Under the pieces are notes generated by a model that was not told the origin of the DNA, made no database searches, and saw only the letters and a program-made list of their open reading frames with translations. The position numbers were made by a program, and so were the translations under genes. DNA of 64,000 nt from NCBI RefSeq assembly GCF_024281235.1, contig NZ_JAHWXY010000001.1:248001-312000 (forward strand). Direction: 5' to 3'. The DNA comes from Shinella daejeonensis. Lineage in GTDB: Bacteria > Pseudomonadota > Alphaproteobacteria > Rhizobiales > Rhizobiaceae. This document shows, piece after piece, positions 28,730 through 38,641 of this stretch; the first letter of the stretch is position 1, and every line of letters begins with the position of its first letter.

Positions 28730-29401
28730 ATGAGATCCGCCGTCGTCCAGCTTCCCGGCCTTAATCGCGACCGCGACATGATCGCGGCGCTGACCAAGAT
28801 TTCCGGCACCGCTCCGGTCACCGTCTGGCAGACGGAAACCGAGCTGCCCGATGTCGATCTCATCGTCATTCCCGGCGGCTTTTCCTATGGCGACTATCTG
28901 CGCTGCGGCGCGATCGCCGCGCGCATGCCGATCATGCAGGCGATCAAGGCCAGGGCCGAAGCCGGCGTGAAGGTGCTCGGCGTCTGCAACGGTTTCCAGA
29001 TCCTGCTTGAAGCCGGCTTGCTGCCGGGCGCGCTAATGCGCAACGCCTCGCTGAAATTCGTCTGCCGCGAGGTGAAGCTGGAGGTGGTTAACGCCGAGAC
29101 CGATTTCACCCGGGCCTATGCGCAGGGCCAGATCATCCGCTGCCCCGTCGCCCACCATGACGGCAACTATTTTACCGACGCGGAGACGCTCGCGGCGATC
29201 GAAGGCAACGGTCAGGTCGTCTTCCGCTATGCGGAAGGCACGAATCCGAACGGCTCGATCAACGATATCGCCGGCGTCATGAACGCGAAGGGCAATGTGC
29301 TCGGCCTCATGCCCCATCCGGAAAACCTGATCGAGGCCGCTCACGGCGGCGGCGACGGCCGCGGCCTCTTCGCCTCCGCCCTGAACGTCATCGCCGCCTG
29401 A
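28730..29401 (+). CDS. purQ: FGAM synthase glutaminase subunit PurQ
   Basis: 223 residues of the class I glutamine amidotransferase fold. The nucleophile cysteine is in GVCNGFQIL and the His-Glu pair in MPHPEN. It supplies ammonia to PurL. Although part of the purine cluster, it is separated from purL by a lipoprotein gene and an arsC-like gene. Confidence 0.97.
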   Translation: MRSAVVQLPGLNRDRDMIAALTKISGTAPVTVWQTETELPDVDLIVIPGGFSYGDYLRCGAIAARMPIMQAIKARAEAGVKVLGVCNGFQILLEAGLLPGALMRNASLKFVCREVKLEVVNAETDFTRAYAQGQIIRCPVAHHDGNYFTDAETLAAIEGNGQVVFRYAEGTNPNGSINDIAGVMNAKGNVLGLMPHPENLIEAAHGGGDGRGLFASALNVIAA

Positions 29402-29466
29402 TCCTTCCTGCACGTCCCGCCCCGCGGCAAGCCAAGGGGTGCATGTCCCGTCATCAAGGAGCCGCC

Positions 29467-29853
29467 ATGCGCCTCGCCCCGACGAAGCTCCTCGTGACGC
29501 TCGCGACAGCGGCGGCCCTTGCCGCCTGCCAGTCGAAGGCGCCACCCGCGGTCGACCGGGCGGCCCTGCCCACCATGGAGCGGGTCGCGCTCGGCGCCAG
29601 CGCCTGCTGGTTCAAGTCGGGCGACGCCGCCTTCAAGGCCTATCGTCTCGCACCGGAACTCAACTCCTTCACCGGCCGGCCGCGCATCCTGCTGGTCCAT
29701 CGCAACGCACCGGAATCCCGCCCCCTTCTCGTGGTCCAGGCGGAAGGCAATCCCGCCAGGCTCGACGCCTTCGGGCCGCTGATGGGCGAGCCGGCGGCCG
29801 CCCGCATCGAAACCGATGTCAAACGCTGGGCGTCCGGTGGTAAAAACTGCTGA
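29467..29853 (+). CDS. Small lipoprotein of unknown function
   Basis: 128 residues with a lipobox LAAC (C21) after a hydrophobic signal, so it should be lipid-anchored in the envelope. The mature part is compact with two further cysteines (ASACWFK and the C-terminal KNC) that could form a disulfide. I do not recognise a family. The ATG at 29467 has AAGGAG at good spacing. It lies between purQ and the arsC-like gene, 13 bp before the latter, so the two are likely cotranscribed. Confidence 0.8.
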   Translation: MRLAPTKLLVTLATAAALAACQSKAPPAVDRAALPTMERVALGASACWFKSGDAAFKAYRLAPELNSFTGRPRILLVHRNAPESRPLLVVQAEGNPARLDAFGPLMGEPAAARIETDVKRWASGGKNC

Positions 29854-29866
29854 GGAGCGTCCGACG

Positions 29867-30217
29867 ATGATGAAAGCCCGAATTCTGCACAATCCGCGCT
29901 GTTCCACCTCACGCGCCGTCCTCGAGCAACTTCGCGCTGCCGGTATCGAGCCGGAGATCGTGGAATATCTGAAGACGCCGCCGTCACGCGAGGAGCTTCT
30001 CGCCATGCTGGTGGCGATGGAAGCCGGCCCCCGCGACATCCTGCGCGCCAGGGAGCCGCTGGCGGCCGAACTCGGCCTTCTCGCCCCGGAGCGCTCCGAC
30101 CGTGAATTGCTCGATGCGCTTGCCGACAATCCGGTGCTGATCGAGCGGCCGATCGTCATCACCGAGAAGGGCGTCCGCCTGTGCCGCCCGGCCGAACGGC
30201 TACAGGAAATCCTCTGA
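29867..30217 (+). CDS. arsC: ArsC-family reductase (glutaredoxin-dependent type)
   Basis: 116 residues of the thioredoxin-fold ArsC/Spx family. The catalytic Cys is C12 in HNPRCSTSR, and the Arg-containing loop ITEKGVRLCRP matches the arsenate-site region. This class reduces arsenate with glutathione and glutaredoxin, or acts as a YffB-like reductase. There is no arsR, arsB or acr3 here, so arsenate resistance is not proven. The start is ATG 29867, with a second ATG immediately after, following GAGGAG. Confidence 0.85.
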   Translation: MMKARILHNPRCSTSRAVLEQLRAAGIEPEIVEYLKTPPSREELLAMLVAMEAGPRDILRAREPLAAELGLLAPERSDRELLDALADNPVLIERPIVITEKGVRLCRPAERLQEIL

Positions 30218-30319
30218 CCGCCGGGCGGTCTGCCGAATGCGGCATTTTCCTGTCGCGCCAGGGGGCGGCATAGGCTAAAGAGACCGCAAAGCCAGCCCTC
30301 CTAGACAAGACGAGCGACG

Positions 30320-32539
30320 ATGACCATTTCCAACACCCGCCCGATCACCCCGGAGTTGATTGCCGCCCACGGATTGAAGCCCGATGAGTACGAACGGATC
30401 CTCTCGCTGATCGGCCGTGAGCCGACCTTCACCGAGCTTGGCATCTTTTCGGCCATGTGGAACGAGCACTGCTCCTACAAGTCCTCCAAGAAATGGCTGC
30501 GCACCCTGCCGACCACCGGCGCGCGCGTCATCCAGGGGCCGGGCGAGAACGCCGGGGTCGTCGATATCGACGATGGCGACTGCGTGGTCTTCAAGATGGA
30601 AAGCCACAACCATCCGTCCTATATCGAACCCTATCAGGGCGCGGCGACAGGCGTCGGCGGCATCCTGCGCGACGTCTTCACCATGGGCGCGCGGCCGATC
30701 GCCGCGATGAACGCCCTGCGCTTCGGTGAGCCCGACCATCCGAAGACCCGTCATCTCGTTTCCGGCGTCGTCTCCGGCGTCGGCGGCTACGGCAACGCCT
30801 TCGGCGTGCCGACCGTCGGCGGCGAGGTCGAATTCGACGCGCGCTACAACGGCAACATCCTCGTCAACGCCTTTGCCGCCGGATTGGCGAAGTCCGACGC
30901 GATCTTCTATTCCAAGGCGGAGGGCGTCGGCCTGCCCGTCGTCTATCTCGGCGCCAAGACCGGCCGCGACGGGGTCGGCGGCGCAACCATGGCGTCCGCC
31001 GAATTCGACGAATCCATCGATGAAAAGCGCCCGACCGTTCAGGTCGGCGACCCCTTCACGGAAAAATGCCTTCTGGAGGCCTGCCTCGAACTGATGCAGA
31101 CCGGCGCGGTCATCGCCATTCAGGACATGGGGGCGGCCGGCCTCACCTGCTCCGCCGTCGAGATGGGCGCCAAGGGCGACCTCGGCATCGAACTGACGCT
31201 CGACCATGTGCCGGTGCGTGAAGAACGGATGACGGCCTACGAGATGATGCTGTCGGAAAGCCAGGAGCGCATGCTCATGGTGCTGAAGCCGGAGAAGGAA
31301 GAGGAAGCCAAGGCGATCTTCGTCAAATGGGGCCTCGACTTCGCCATCGTCGGCAAGACCACGGACGACCTGCGCTTCCGCGTCCTGCACGAGGGCGAGG
31401 AGGTCGCCAACCTTCCCATCAAGGAACTGGGCGACGAGGCTCCCGAATATGACCGCCCCTGGCGCGAGCCGAGCCGGCCCGCCCCGCTGCCGGCCTCGCT
31501 CGTCGCCGAGCCGGAAGACTACGGCCTCGCCCTTCTCCAGCTGGTGGGCTCGCCCAACCAGTCGAGCCGCCGCTGGGTCTACGAGCAGTACGACACGCTG
31601 ATCCAGGGCAATTCGCTCCAGCTTCCGGGCGGCGACGCGGGCGTCGTCCGGGTCGAGGGCCATCCGACCAAGGCGCTGGCCTTCTCCTCCGACGTAACGC
31701 CGCGCTATGTCGAGGCCGACCCCTTCGAGGGCGGCAAGCAGGCGGTCGCCGAATGCTGGCGCAACATCACGGCGACGGGGGCCGAACCGCTCGCCGCCAC
31801 GGACAACCTCAACTTCGGCAATCCCGAGCGGCCCGAGATCATGGGCCAGCTGGTCAAGGCGATCGAAGGCATCGGCGAGGCCTGCCGCGCGCTGTCCTTC
31901 CCCATCGTCTCCGGCAACGTCTCGCTCTATAACGAGACCAACGGCGAGGGAATCCTGCCGACCCCGACCATCGCCGGCGTCGGTCTCCTGCCCGACTGGT
32001 CGCGGATGGCGCGCATCGGTTCGGCGCATGACGGCGACCATCTGGTCCTGATCGGCGGCGACGGCACGCATCTCGGCCAGTCCGTCTATCTGCGCGACGT
32101 GCTCGGCATCGCCGACGGTCCCGCCCCGGAGGTCGACCTGCATGCCGAGCGCCGCAATGGCGACTTCGTACGCGCGGCGATCAACAACGGGCAGATCACC
32201 GCCTGCCACGACATCTCCTCGGGCGGCCTTGCCGTCACGCTGGCGGAAATGGTCATGGCCTCCGGCAAGGGCGCGCAGATCGATCTTTCGGCGGCCGGCG
32301 GCCCGGCGCACGCGCTGCTGTTCGGCGAGGATCAGGCCCGCTACGTGATCACCGTCCCGGCGGATCTGGCGAATTTCATCTGCGCCAATGCCGAGGGCAT
32401 GGGCGTTCCCTTCCGCCGCATCGGCAAGGTGGGCGGCGACGCGCTGACCGTCACGGGCCTCTTCTCCGTGACGATCCCGGACCTGCGCGATGCGCACGAA
32501 TCCTGGTTCCCCGCCTTCATGGACGGCAAGCCCGCCTGA
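30320..32539 (+). CDS. purL: FGAM synthase large subunit PurL
   Basis: 739 residues, the short bacterial form that works with PurS and PurQ. It converts FGAR to FGAM using ATP and ammonia. Blocks include [43 protein letters not shown] and a C-terminal [14 protein letters not shown]. The upstream 102 bp after arsC may hold its own promoter. Confidence 0.98.
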   Translation: MTISNTRPITPELIAAHGLKPDEYERILSLIGREPTFTELGIFSAMWNEHCSYKSSKKWLRTLPTTGARVIQGPGENAGVVDIDDGDCVVFKMESHNHPSYIEPYQGAATGVGGILRDVFTMGARPIAAMNALRFGEPDHPKTRHLVSGVVSGVGGYGNAFGVPTVGGEVEFDARYNGNILVNAFAAGLAKSDAIFYSKAEGVGLPVVYLGAKTGRDGVGGATMASAEFDESIDEKRPTVQVGDPFTEKCLLEACLELMQTGAVIAIQDMGAAGLTCSAVEMGAKGDLGIELTLDHVPVREERMTAYEMMLSESQERMLMVLKPEKEEEAKAIFVKWGLDFAIVGKTTDDLRFRVLHEGEEVANLPIKELGDEAPEYDRPWREPSRPAPLPASLVAEPEDYGLALLQLVGSPNQSSRRWVYEQYDTLIQGNSLQLPGGDAGVVRVEGHPTKALAFSSDVTPRYVEADPFEGGKQAVAECWRNITATGAEPLAATDNLNFGNPERPEIMGQLVKAIEGIGEACRALSFPIVSGNVSLYNETNGEGILPTPTIAGVGLLPDWSRMARIGSAHDGDHLVLIGGDGTHLGQSVYLRDVLGIADGPAPEVDLHAERRNGDFVRAAINNGQITACHDISSGGLAVTLAEMVMASGKGAQIDLSAAGGPAHALLFGEDQARYVITVPADLANFICANAEGMGVPFRRIGKVGGDALTVTGLFSVTIPDLRDAHESWFPAFMDGKPA

Positions 32540-32616
32540 CGGCATCGAGACCGCGGGCAAACCCTTAAAACAGGCCCGTCCCCCTTGCGGGGATGGGGAT
32601 GCCCGGTGCGGCATGG

Positions 32617-32646
32617 TTGACCTTTACCGACCGAACCTCCTATCCT
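32617..32646 (+). promoter_or_regulatory. Candidate sigma-70 promoter for bolA
   Basis: TTGACC (32617-32622) and TATCCT (32641-32646) are separated by 18 bp and lie 34 bp upstream of the bolA start, in an otherwise empty 140-bp gap after purL. This resembles the rhizobial CTTGAC-N17-CTATAT consensus; it is a pattern match only. Confidence 0.45.
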
Positions 32647-32679
32647 TGCAGGGAAACAACGAAGCAGGAGAGTATCACC

Positions 32680-32913
32680 GTGGCAATGCAGGCCGGCGAC
32701 ATCGAGAAACTCATCAAGGAAGGCATCCCGGGCGCCAAGGTGATCATCCGCGACCTTGCCGGCGACGGCAATCACTACGCTGCCGAAGTCGTGGCGGAAA
32801 GCTTCCGTGGCAAGACACGGGTGCAGCAGCACCAGATGGTCTATGAGGCGCTGAAGGGCAATATGGGCGACGTTCTTCACGCCCTGGCGCTTCAGACGTC
32901 CGCGCCGGACTGA
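32680..32913 (+). CDS. bolA: BolA family protein
   Basis: 77 residues from GTG 32680, chosen because AGGAG lies nine bases upstream; an ATG two codons later is less well placed. The BolA fold is clear: DIEKLIKEGIPGAKV, GDGNHYAAEVVAESFRGK and RVQQHQMVYEAL, with the conserved His residues. BolA proteins form [2Fe-2S] complexes with CGFS glutaredoxins, and grxD follows 0.4 kb downstream. In rhizobia such proteins take part in iron-responsive regulation. Confidence 0.94.
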   Translation: MAMQAGDIEKLIKEGIPGAKVIIRDLAGDGNHYAAEVVAESFRGKTRVQQHQMVYEALKGNMGDVLHALALQTSAPD

Positions 32914-32920
32914 AGCCGCC

Positions 32921-33133
32921 GTGGCCGGACTTGTCGGCAGCTTCCTCCGCAGCGTGGTCAATGCCGCGCTGAAGGAGGTTTTACGCAAGACCACCGCAGG
33001 AACGGGCCGCTCTCGCGGCAGGTCCGGCGGTGGCGGCCTTCTCGGCGGCATCCTCGATGCCGTCCTGAAACCGGCGCGCAAGCCGCGCAGGCAGACCACC
33101 CGAAAGCGGTCTTCTTCAACCCGCCGCCGTTGA
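32921..33133 (+). CDS. Small very basic hypothetical protein
   Basis: A 70-residue frame starting at GTG, 8 bp after bolA. It has an amphipathic or hydrophobic N terminus (MAGLVGSFLRSVVNAALKEV), a Gly-rich middle and an Arg/Lys/Ser/Thr-rich tail. I do not recognise a family. No good ribosome binding site is visible, but it fills most of the bolA-grxD gap on the coding strand, and the tight spacing suggests coupling. It may be membrane- or nucleic-acid-associated, or not be a gene. Confidence 0.45.
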   Translation: MAGLVGSFLRSVVNAALKEVLRKTTAGTGRSRGRSGGGGLLGGILDAVLKPARKPRRQTTRKRSSSTRRR

Positions 33134-33314
33134 CGCGATCCGGACAGGGCCACCTTGATGGAAAGATGCCGGAAGACCGATGGCCGGAGGCGGCAAGGCG
33201 GACGTTAACGGGTTTTTTGCCCGTCGCTGCTGGTAATCCCCGGGCCGGGTTGCTATCTAGATCGGACAGTTCATCGCATCGGCCCTTGACGCCGACTTGC
33301 CAAGGAATAGCGCT

Positions 33315-33650
33315 ATGAGTGGCATCCACGATTTCATCGCCAACGAAGTAAAGACCAACGACGTCGTCCTGTTCATGAAGGGCACGCCGGAGTTTCCACA
33401 GTGTGGTTTTTCCGGTCAGGTCGTCCAGATTCTTGATTATGTGGGGGTCGATTACAAGGGCATCAACGTGCTTGCCGACGCCGATATCCGCCAGGGCATC
33501 AAGGACTATTCCAGCTGGCCGACAATTCCACAGCTCTATGTCAAGGGCGAGTTCGTCGGCGGTTGCGACATCATTCGCGAAATGTTCCAGGCGGGCGAAT
33601 TGCAGTCGCACCTCCAGCAGCAGGGGATCGCTCTCAAGGGCGCTGCCTGA
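33315..33650 (+). CDS. grxD: Monothiol glutaredoxin (CGFS type)
   Basis: 111 residues with active site C30-G-F-S33 and the glutathione-binding [19 protein letters not shown] region. CGFS glutaredoxins carry and transfer [2Fe-2S] clusters and pair with BolA. The start is ATG 33315 with AAGGAA seven bases upstream; six in-frame upstream codons are not needed. It forms a functional neighbourhood with bolA and ends at a terminator. Confidence 0.97.
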   Translation: MSGIHDFIANEVKTNDVVLFMKGTPEFPQCGFSGQVVQILDYVGVDYKGINVLADADIRQGIKDYSSWPTIPQLYVKGEFVGGCDIIREMFQAGELQSHLQQQGIALKGAA

Positions 33651-33683
33651 TTACGCCCGACGGGCTTTCGAACAGCTTTTAAA

Positions 33684-33712
33684 AAGGCGCCGCTCCCAAC
33701 GGCGCCTTCTCT
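33684..33712 (+). terminator. Terminator after grxD
   Basis: A 9-bp stem (AAGGCGCCG / CGGCGCCTT) with a 7-nt loop followed by a T-rich stretch, 34 bp past the grxD stop and just before the exporter gene. Confidence 0.75.
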
Positions 33713-33733
33713 CTTTCATGGAAAAAAATTATT

Positions 33734-34981
33734 ATGTCAGCACTCTCGCCCGAAGCTGCCCAGCGTTTGAAGGGAATGGGCAAGATCGAGTTCATCGCCC
33801 TGATGGCGTTCCTGATGGCGCTCAATGCGCTGGCGATCGACATCATGCTCCCCGGCCTTCAGGAGATCGGCGCAAGTCTCGGCGTCGAGAATGAAAATCA
33901 TCGCCAGTACGTTATATCCGCCTATCTGATCGGCTTCGCCTTCGCCCAACTCGCCTACGGCCCGATCTCCGACCGCTTCGGCCGGCGCGCACCGATGTTC
34001 TGGGGCCTTGCCATCTATATCGTCGCATCGCTTGCGGCGGTGCTCGTACCGACATTCGCCCTGCTGCTGACCGTACGCTTCATTCAGGGCATCGGTTCAG
34101 CCGCGACCAGGGTCATCACGGTCTCCATCGTCCGGGACGTTTTCGGCGGCCGCGCCATGGCCGAGATCATGTCGCTGATCATGATGGTCTTCATGGTCGT
34201 GCCGGTCATGGCGCCCGGCACGGGCCAGATCATCATGCTGTTCGGCGAGTGGCATCTGATCTTCATTTTCATGGCGGTGATAACGGCGCTCGTCTGGGCC
34301 TGGATGGCGCTGCGCCTGCCGGAAACGCTGGCCCCCGAGGACGTCCGTCCCTTCACGGCCAGATCCGTCATCGCAGGCTTCCGCATCGTTCTGACCAATC
34401 GCATCGCGCTTTGCTATACGCTCGCCAGCACCTTCATCTTCGGCGCGCTGTTCGGCTTCATCAATTCGGCGCAGCAGATCTACGTCGGCATCTACGATCT
34501 CGGCGTCTGGTTCCCCGTCGCCTTCGCCGGCGTGGCGACCTTCATGGCCTTGTCTTCCTTCGTGAATGCGCGCTTCGTCGGCCGGTTCGGCATGCGCCGC
34601 CTTTCGCATGGCGCGCTTGTCGGCTTTCTCTCCATCAACGGCCTGTGGCTGGTCCTGACGCTCCTTTGGACAGGGCCGCTGCCCTTCCCGATATTCATCA
34701 CCCTCTTCGCGCTGGCGATGTTCCAGTTCGGCTGGATCGGCTCGAACTTCAATTCGCTCGCCATGGAGCCGCTCGGGCATGTCGCCGGAACCGCATCGTC
34801 GGTCCTCGGCTTCATGGGCACGGCCGGCGGCGCGGCGATCGGCGGGGTGATCGGCCAAGCCTATGACGGAACGTCGCTTCCCCTCGTCGCGGGCTTCTTC
34901 AGCGTTTCGGTAATCGGCCTCTTCTTCGTCCTGCTGGCCGAGCGCGGGCGGCTCTTCCAGCCGCACAGCAAACCGGTCTGA
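33734..34981 (+). CDS. Bcr/CflA-family MFS drug exporter
   Basis: 415 residues with twelve predicted membrane helices. Motif A of the major facilitator superfamily is present as GPISDRFGRR in the loop after helix 2, and the NALAIDIMLPGL opening is typical of the Bcr/CflA subfamily, which exports bicyclomycin, chloramphenicol, sulfonamides or metabolites by proton antiport. The actual substrate is unknown. It follows a terminator, so it should have its own promoter, and it ends at a long convergent hairpin. Confidence 0.9.
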   Translation: MSALSPEAAQRLKGMGKIEFIALMAFLMALNALAIDIMLPGLQEIGASLGVENENHRQYVISAYLIGFAFAQLAYGPISDRFGRRAPMFWGLAIYIVASLAAVLVPTFALLLTVRFIQGIGSAATRVITVSIVRDVFGGRAMAEIMSLIMMVFMVVPVMAPGTGQIIMLFGEWHLIFIFMAVITALVWAWMALRLPETLAPEDVRPFTARSVIAGFRIVLTNRIALCYTLASTFIFGALFGFINSAQQIYVGIYDLGVWFPVAFAGVATFMALSSFVNARFVGRFGMRRLSHGALVGFLSINGLWLVLTLLWTGPLPFPIFITLFALAMFQFGWIGSNFNSLAMEPLGHVAGTASSVLGFMGTAGGAAIGGVIGQAYDGTSLPLVAGFFSVSVIGLFFVLLAERGRLFQPHSKPV

Positions 34982-35001
34982 ACGCAGCCCACGGACGGCA
35001 A

Positions 35002-35036
35002 AAGACCCGGCCGCATGTTCCTTGCGGCCGGGTCTT
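35002..35036. terminator. Bidirectional terminator
   Basis: A 14-bp perfect stem (AAGACCCGGCCGCA / TGCGGCCGGGTCTT) with a 7-nt loop sits between the convergent exporter and IMPase-family genes, with A- and T-rich flanks. Confidence 0.85.
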
Positions 35037-35047
35037 GATTTTATTCC

Positions 35048-35869
35048 TCAGTCGACGAAGACCTCGCGGCGTAGCAACTCCCAGCTTTCCCTGTCGGGCG
35101 CGAGCAGCAGGCCGCCCTCGACGTGATGCGGATGGTATTCCGACCCGTCGAGTCGGGCTGCATAGGCGCCTGCCTCCTGCGCGATCAGCGTCCCGGCGAG
35201 ATGATCCCAGGGCATCAGCTTGTTGTACATCAGATAGTGCAGATTGCCGCCGGCGAAGGTGCGGTATTCATGCGCCGCGCAACGATAGCTGGCGGCGAAA
35301 GCCACACGGGACAGGTTCTGCATCACCCGCGCGCGCCGCTCCGGGTGGAGGGAGCCCGTGGAGGCCATTCCGGTCATCGCATCCAGCGGCACGGCGTCGC
35401 AGGCCCTCAGCCGCACGGAAGGCTTGTGGTCGCCCGTCTGCCAGGCCCCGCCGCCTTTTTCCGCAATGACGAAATCGTCGCCCATCGGATCGTAGATGAC
35501 GCCGGCGACGGTCTCTCCGCCGGAAACCACCGCCGCCATGACGCCGAACAGCGGCACGCCCGAAGCGAAGTTGAACGTGCCGTCGATCGGATCGACGACG
35601 ATCGCGAGATCGGCCTGTCCGAGCTTCGGCAGCAGGGACGGATCGGCGGCGACCGATTCCTCTCCCACAAACAGCGCCTCCGGGAATTGCGCCGCCACCT
35701 CACGCCCGATGAAGCGTTCCGCCGCCTCGTCGGCTTCCGTCACCAGATCGTTGGCGTCCGCCTTGGTGCGGATATCGTCCTTTGCAAGCGCGCGGAAGCG
35801 CGGGCGGATTTCCGCCGCGGCCGCCTGCGCCAGAATGAAGGCCAGGGCATTGATATCAATCGTCGTCAT
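35048..35869 (-). CDS. Inositol monophosphatase family phosphatase
   Basis: 273 residues with the complete metal-site signatures of the IMPase superfamily: GEES, DPIDGT and WDHLAG. These magnesium-dependent, lithium-sensitive enzymes hydrolyse inositol phosphates, histidinol phosphate or bisphosphorylated nucleotides, and the substrate cannot be told from sequence. Its start lies inside the end of ttcA (14-bp overlap), so it is the second gene of that transcript. Confidence 0.9.
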   Translation of the reverse strand: MTTIDINALAFILAQAAAAEIRPRFRALAKDDIRTKADANDLVTEADEAAERFIGREVAAQFPEALFVGEESVAADPSLLPKLGQADLAIVVDPIDGTFNFASGVPLFGVMAAVVSGGETVAGVIYDPMGDDFVIAEKGGGAWQTGDHKPSVRLRACDAVPLDAMTGMASTGSLHPERRARVMQNLSRVAFAASYRCAAHEYRTFAGGNLHYLMYNKLMPWDHLAGTLIAQEAGAYAARLDGSEYHPHHVEGGLLLAPDRESWELLRREVFVD

Positions 35870-36728
35870 TGCGCTTTACCGTTTCGAGGGAGGAAAAATC
35901 GAACAATCCGGGATCGAGGAGATGCGAAGGTTTGGCGTGACCGAGCGCCCGCAGGATGGCGTCCTTGCGGCCCGGCATCCGTGCTTCGATATCGGCGAGC
36001 ATCGCCTTCATGGCGTTGCGTTGCAGGCCATCCTGCGAGCCGCAAAGATCACAGGGAATGATCGGGAAACGCATGGCGACCGCGAATCGCGCCAGATCCT
36101 CCTCCGCGGCATAGGCCAGCGGACGCAGCACCATCAGGTCGCCCTCGTCATTGACGAGCTTCGGGGGCATCGTCGCAAGCCGTCCGCCATGAAACAGGTT
36201 CATGAAGAAGGTTTCGAGAATATCCTCGCGATGATGGCCGAGAACGAGCGCATCGCATCCTTCCTCCCGGGCAATGCGATAGAGATTGCCGCGCCGCAGC
36301 CGCGAGCAGAGCGAGCAATAGGTCGCTCCGGCCGGCATCTTTTCCTTCACGACCGAATAGGTGTCGCGATATTCGATCCGGTGCGGCACGCCGAGGGAGG
36401 CGAGATACTCCGGCAGGACATGCTTTGGAAAATTCGGCTGTCCCTGATCGAGATTGCAGGCGACGAGTTCGACCGGCAGCAGGCCGCGCCATTGCAGGTC
36501 CATCAGCAGCGCCAGCAGGCCGTAGCTGTCCTTGCCGCCGGAAAGGGCGACGAGCCAGCGCTTCTGGCCCTTCAGCATGGAGAAATCGTCGATGGCCTGC
36601 CGCACCTGCCGCAGCAGCCGCTTGCGCAACTTGTTGAACGAAACGCTGGAAGGCGCGTCGGCGAAAAGCGGGTGGCGTGGCGCCGCCTCCGCGCTGTCGT
36701 CTTCCGCCTCGGTGAATGCGAGCGTCAT
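35856..36728 (-). CDS. ttcA: tRNA 2-thiocytidine(32) synthetase TtcA
   Basis: 290 residues. The PP-loop SGGKDS binds ATP, and the CxxC pair in [10 protein letters not shown] plus a further Cys in IPCDLCGSQ provide iron-sulfur ligands, as in TtcA. It thiolates C32 in certain tRNAs. I chose ATG 36728 over a TTG at 36785 because the first 19 residues of the longer frame show no conservation. It overlaps the downstream phosphatase gene and follows glsA by 53 bp. Confidence 0.93.
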   Translation of the reverse strand: MTLAFTEAEDDSAEAAPRHPLFADAPSSVSFNKLRKRLLRQVRQAIDDFSMLKGQKRWLVALSGGKDSYGLLALLMDLQWRGLLPVELVACNLDQGQPNFPKHVLPEYLASLGVPHRIEYRDTYSVVKEKMPAGATYCSLCSRLRRGNLYRIAREEGCDALVLGHHREDILETFFMNLFHGGRLATMPPKLVNDEGDLMVLRPLAYAAEEDLARFAVAMRFPIIPCDLCGSQDGLQRNAMKAMLADIEARMPGRKDAILRALGHAKPSHLLDPGLFDFSSLETVKRNDDD

Positions 36729-36781
36729 GGGCCGGTGTCCATCCTGATTGGGTTTTGCAATGCCCCGAACCGGCCGCGTAA

Positions 36782-37711
36782 TCAAGCCCCGAAGACGGAC
36801 CAGCCGGTTCGGGCGGCAAGCATTTCAAGCGCCAGCGATCCCAGCAGCGAATTGCCGTTCTCGTTGAGCCCCGGCGACCAGACGGCGATCGACGCCTTGC
36901 CGGGCGCAACGGCGAGAATGCCGCCGCCGACACCGCTCTTGGCGGGCAGCCCGACGCGATAGGCAAAGTCGCCCGAGCCGTCGTAATGACCGCAGGTCAG
37001 CATCAGCGCGTTGATGCGCCGCGCCCTCAGGTGGGAAACCACCCGGTGTCCCGTCAGGGGGTTCCTGCCATTGGCGGCAAGGAACAGGCCGGCGCGGGCA
37101 AGCTGCCGGCAACTCATGGCCAATGCGCATTGATGAAAATAGACGCCGAGCACCAGTTCCGCCGGATGATCGAGCCGGCCGAAAGCGCGCATGAAGTTGG
37201 CGAGCGCGAAATTACGGAACCCCGTGGCCTGTTCCGAACGCGCCACCGCCTGATCGACGATGATGTCGTCCTCGTCGGCGAGATAGCGCACGAAGCGAAC
37301 GATCTCGCCGATCGCTTCCTTCGGCGTATGGCCGGCCAGCACCAGATCGGTCACGGCGATCGCCCCGGCATTGATGAACGGGTTGCGCGGCAGCCCCTCC
37401 TCCCGTTCGAGCTGGACGATGGAATCGAACGCTAAGCCCGATGGCTCCCGCCCGACCCGCTTCCAGAGCGCCTCACCATGCTTGCCGAGCGCCAGTGTCA
37501 GCGTGAAGACCTTGGAGATGCTCTGGATGGAGAACGGCTCCTCGGCATCGCCGGCAAGATGGACCGCGCCGTCGACTGTGACGACGGCGATCCCGAATCG
37601 CCGCGCATCGACATGCGCGAGCTGGGGAATGTAGTCGGCCACCCGGCCCTCGCCGCGCCGCGGCAGGAGCGCCGCATGGATGTCTTCCACGATGGCCTGA
37701 AGATCCGTCAC
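36782..37711 (-). CDS. glsA: Glutaminase
   Basis: About 309 residues of the serine-dependent beta-lactamase-like glutaminase family, which hydrolyses glutamine to glutamate and ammonia. The catalytic SxxK is in [10 protein letters not shown], with [20 protein letters not shown] and KSGVGGGI later. Two in-frame GTG starts are possible, 37717 and 37711; GGAGG lies immediately before the first and six bases before the second, so I prefer 37711. It is followed by ttcA after 53 bp. Confidence 0.93.
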   Translation of the reverse strand: MTDLQAIVEDIHAALLPRRGEGRVADYIPQLAHVDARRFGIAVVTVDGAVHLAGDAEEPFSIQSISKVFTLTLALGKHGEALWKRVGREPSGLAFDSIVQLEREEGLPRNPFINAGAIAVTDLVLAGHTPKEAIGEIVRFVRYLADEDDIIVDQAVARSEQATGFRNFALANFMRAFGRLDHPAELVLGVYFHQCALAMSCRQLARAGLFLAANGRNPLTGHRVVSHLRARRINALMLTCGHYDGSGDFAYRVGLPAKSGVGGGILAVAPGKASIAVWSPGLNENGNSLLGSLALEMLAARTGWSVFGA

Positions 37712-37735
37712 GCCCACCCTCCGAAGACTATGGCC

Positions 37736-37771
37736 GAGAAAAGAAAAAGCCGCCCGTTTGTGGGCGGCTTC
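37736..37771 (-). terminator. Terminator after rpsD
   Basis: On the minus strand a 9-bp stem (AAGCCGCCC / GGGCGGCTT) with a 6-nt loop is followed by TTTTTCTTTT. It begins about 28 bp beyond the rpsD stop and precedes glsA. Confidence 0.85.
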
Positions 37772-37798
37772 TCCGGATTTGGCAAGCTCGGCTCGCGA

Positions 37799-38416
37799 TT
37801 AGCGCGAGTAGAACTCGACGACCAGGTTCGGTTCCATGATGACCGGGTACGGAACATCGGAAAGGGCCGGAACGCGAACGAAGGTCGCGACCATCTTGTT
37901 GTGGTCGGCATCGATGTAGTCCGGAACGTCGCGCTCGGCGAGCTGGACGGCTTCCAGCACCGAGACGAGCTGCTTGGACTTTTCGCGCACTTCGATGACG
38001 TCGCCCGGCTTGCAGCGGTAGGAACCGATGTTGACGCGGACGCCGTTGACCTTGACGTGGCCATGGTTGACAAACTGACGGGCGGCAAAGACCGTCGGAA
38101 CGAACTTGGCGCGATAGACGATGGCGTCGAGGCGCGATTCCAGAAGACCGATCAGGTTTTCACCGGCGTCGCCCTTGCGACGGTTGGCTTCGACGTAGAT
38201 CGCGTGGAACTGCTTCTCGCGGATATCGCCATAGTAGCCCTTCAGCTTCTGCTTGGCGCGAAGCTGAACGCCGAAGTCCGACATCTTGGACTTGCGGCGC
38301 TGGCCGTGCTGGCCGGGGCCGTATTCGCGGCGATTGACCGGGGACTTCGGACGGCCCCAGATGTTTTCGCCCATGCGGCGGTCGATTTTATACTTGGATG
38401 CAGCGCGCTTGCTCAT
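37799..38416 (-). CDS. rpsD: Ribosomal protein S4
   Basis: 205 residues. A primary 16S rRNA-binding protein of the 30S subunit, with the S4 RNA-binding domain (residues about 95-160, [31 protein letters not shown] region). In alphaproteobacteria it is encoded apart from the alpha operon, as here. It has AAGGAA upstream of the start, a leader hairpin just before that, and its own terminator, so it is monocistronic. Confidence 0.98.
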   Translation of the reverse strand: MSKRAASKYKIDRRMGENIWGRPKSPVNRREYGPGQHGQRRKSKMSDFGVQLRAKQKLKGYYGDIREKQFHAIYVEANRRKGDAGENLIGLLESRLDAIVYRAKFVPTVFAARQFVNHGHVKVNGVRVNIGSYRCKPGDVIEVREKSKQLVSVLEAVQLAERDVPDYIDADHNKMVATFVRVPALSDVPYPVIMEPNLVVEFYSR

Positions 38417-38441
38417 CGCATTTCCTTATCAGTAGGTTAGT

Positions 38442-38461
38442 CCGGTTTATTTCCAAACCGG
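38442..38461 (-). promoter_or_regulatory. Hairpin in the rpsD leader
   Basis: A 7-bp inverted repeat (CCGGTTT / AAACCGG) with a 6-nt loop ends 25 bp upstream of the rpsD start codon, near its ribosome binding site. S4 is a translational autoregulator in other bacteria, so a leader structure could serve that purpose; the role is inferred. Confidence 0.4.
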
Positions 38462-38641
38462 TTCAAGGAAACACGCCCTCCTCTGAATCCCTTTTTCAAG
38501 CGATTCTGACAGGTTTCTCACGATCGCGACCGGAGAAGCCACGGGACATGTCAAATGAAATACCGGACATCGCTGCCCGGTATCGGCGCGTCAGTAGGCG
38601 GATTTTCGTGCTTTGTCAACGCGCACAGCCCGAAATCCCAG

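Noticed and set aside
30275-32614. A 779-codon leftward open frame
   Set aside because: Antisense shadow of purL; purL is unmistakable.
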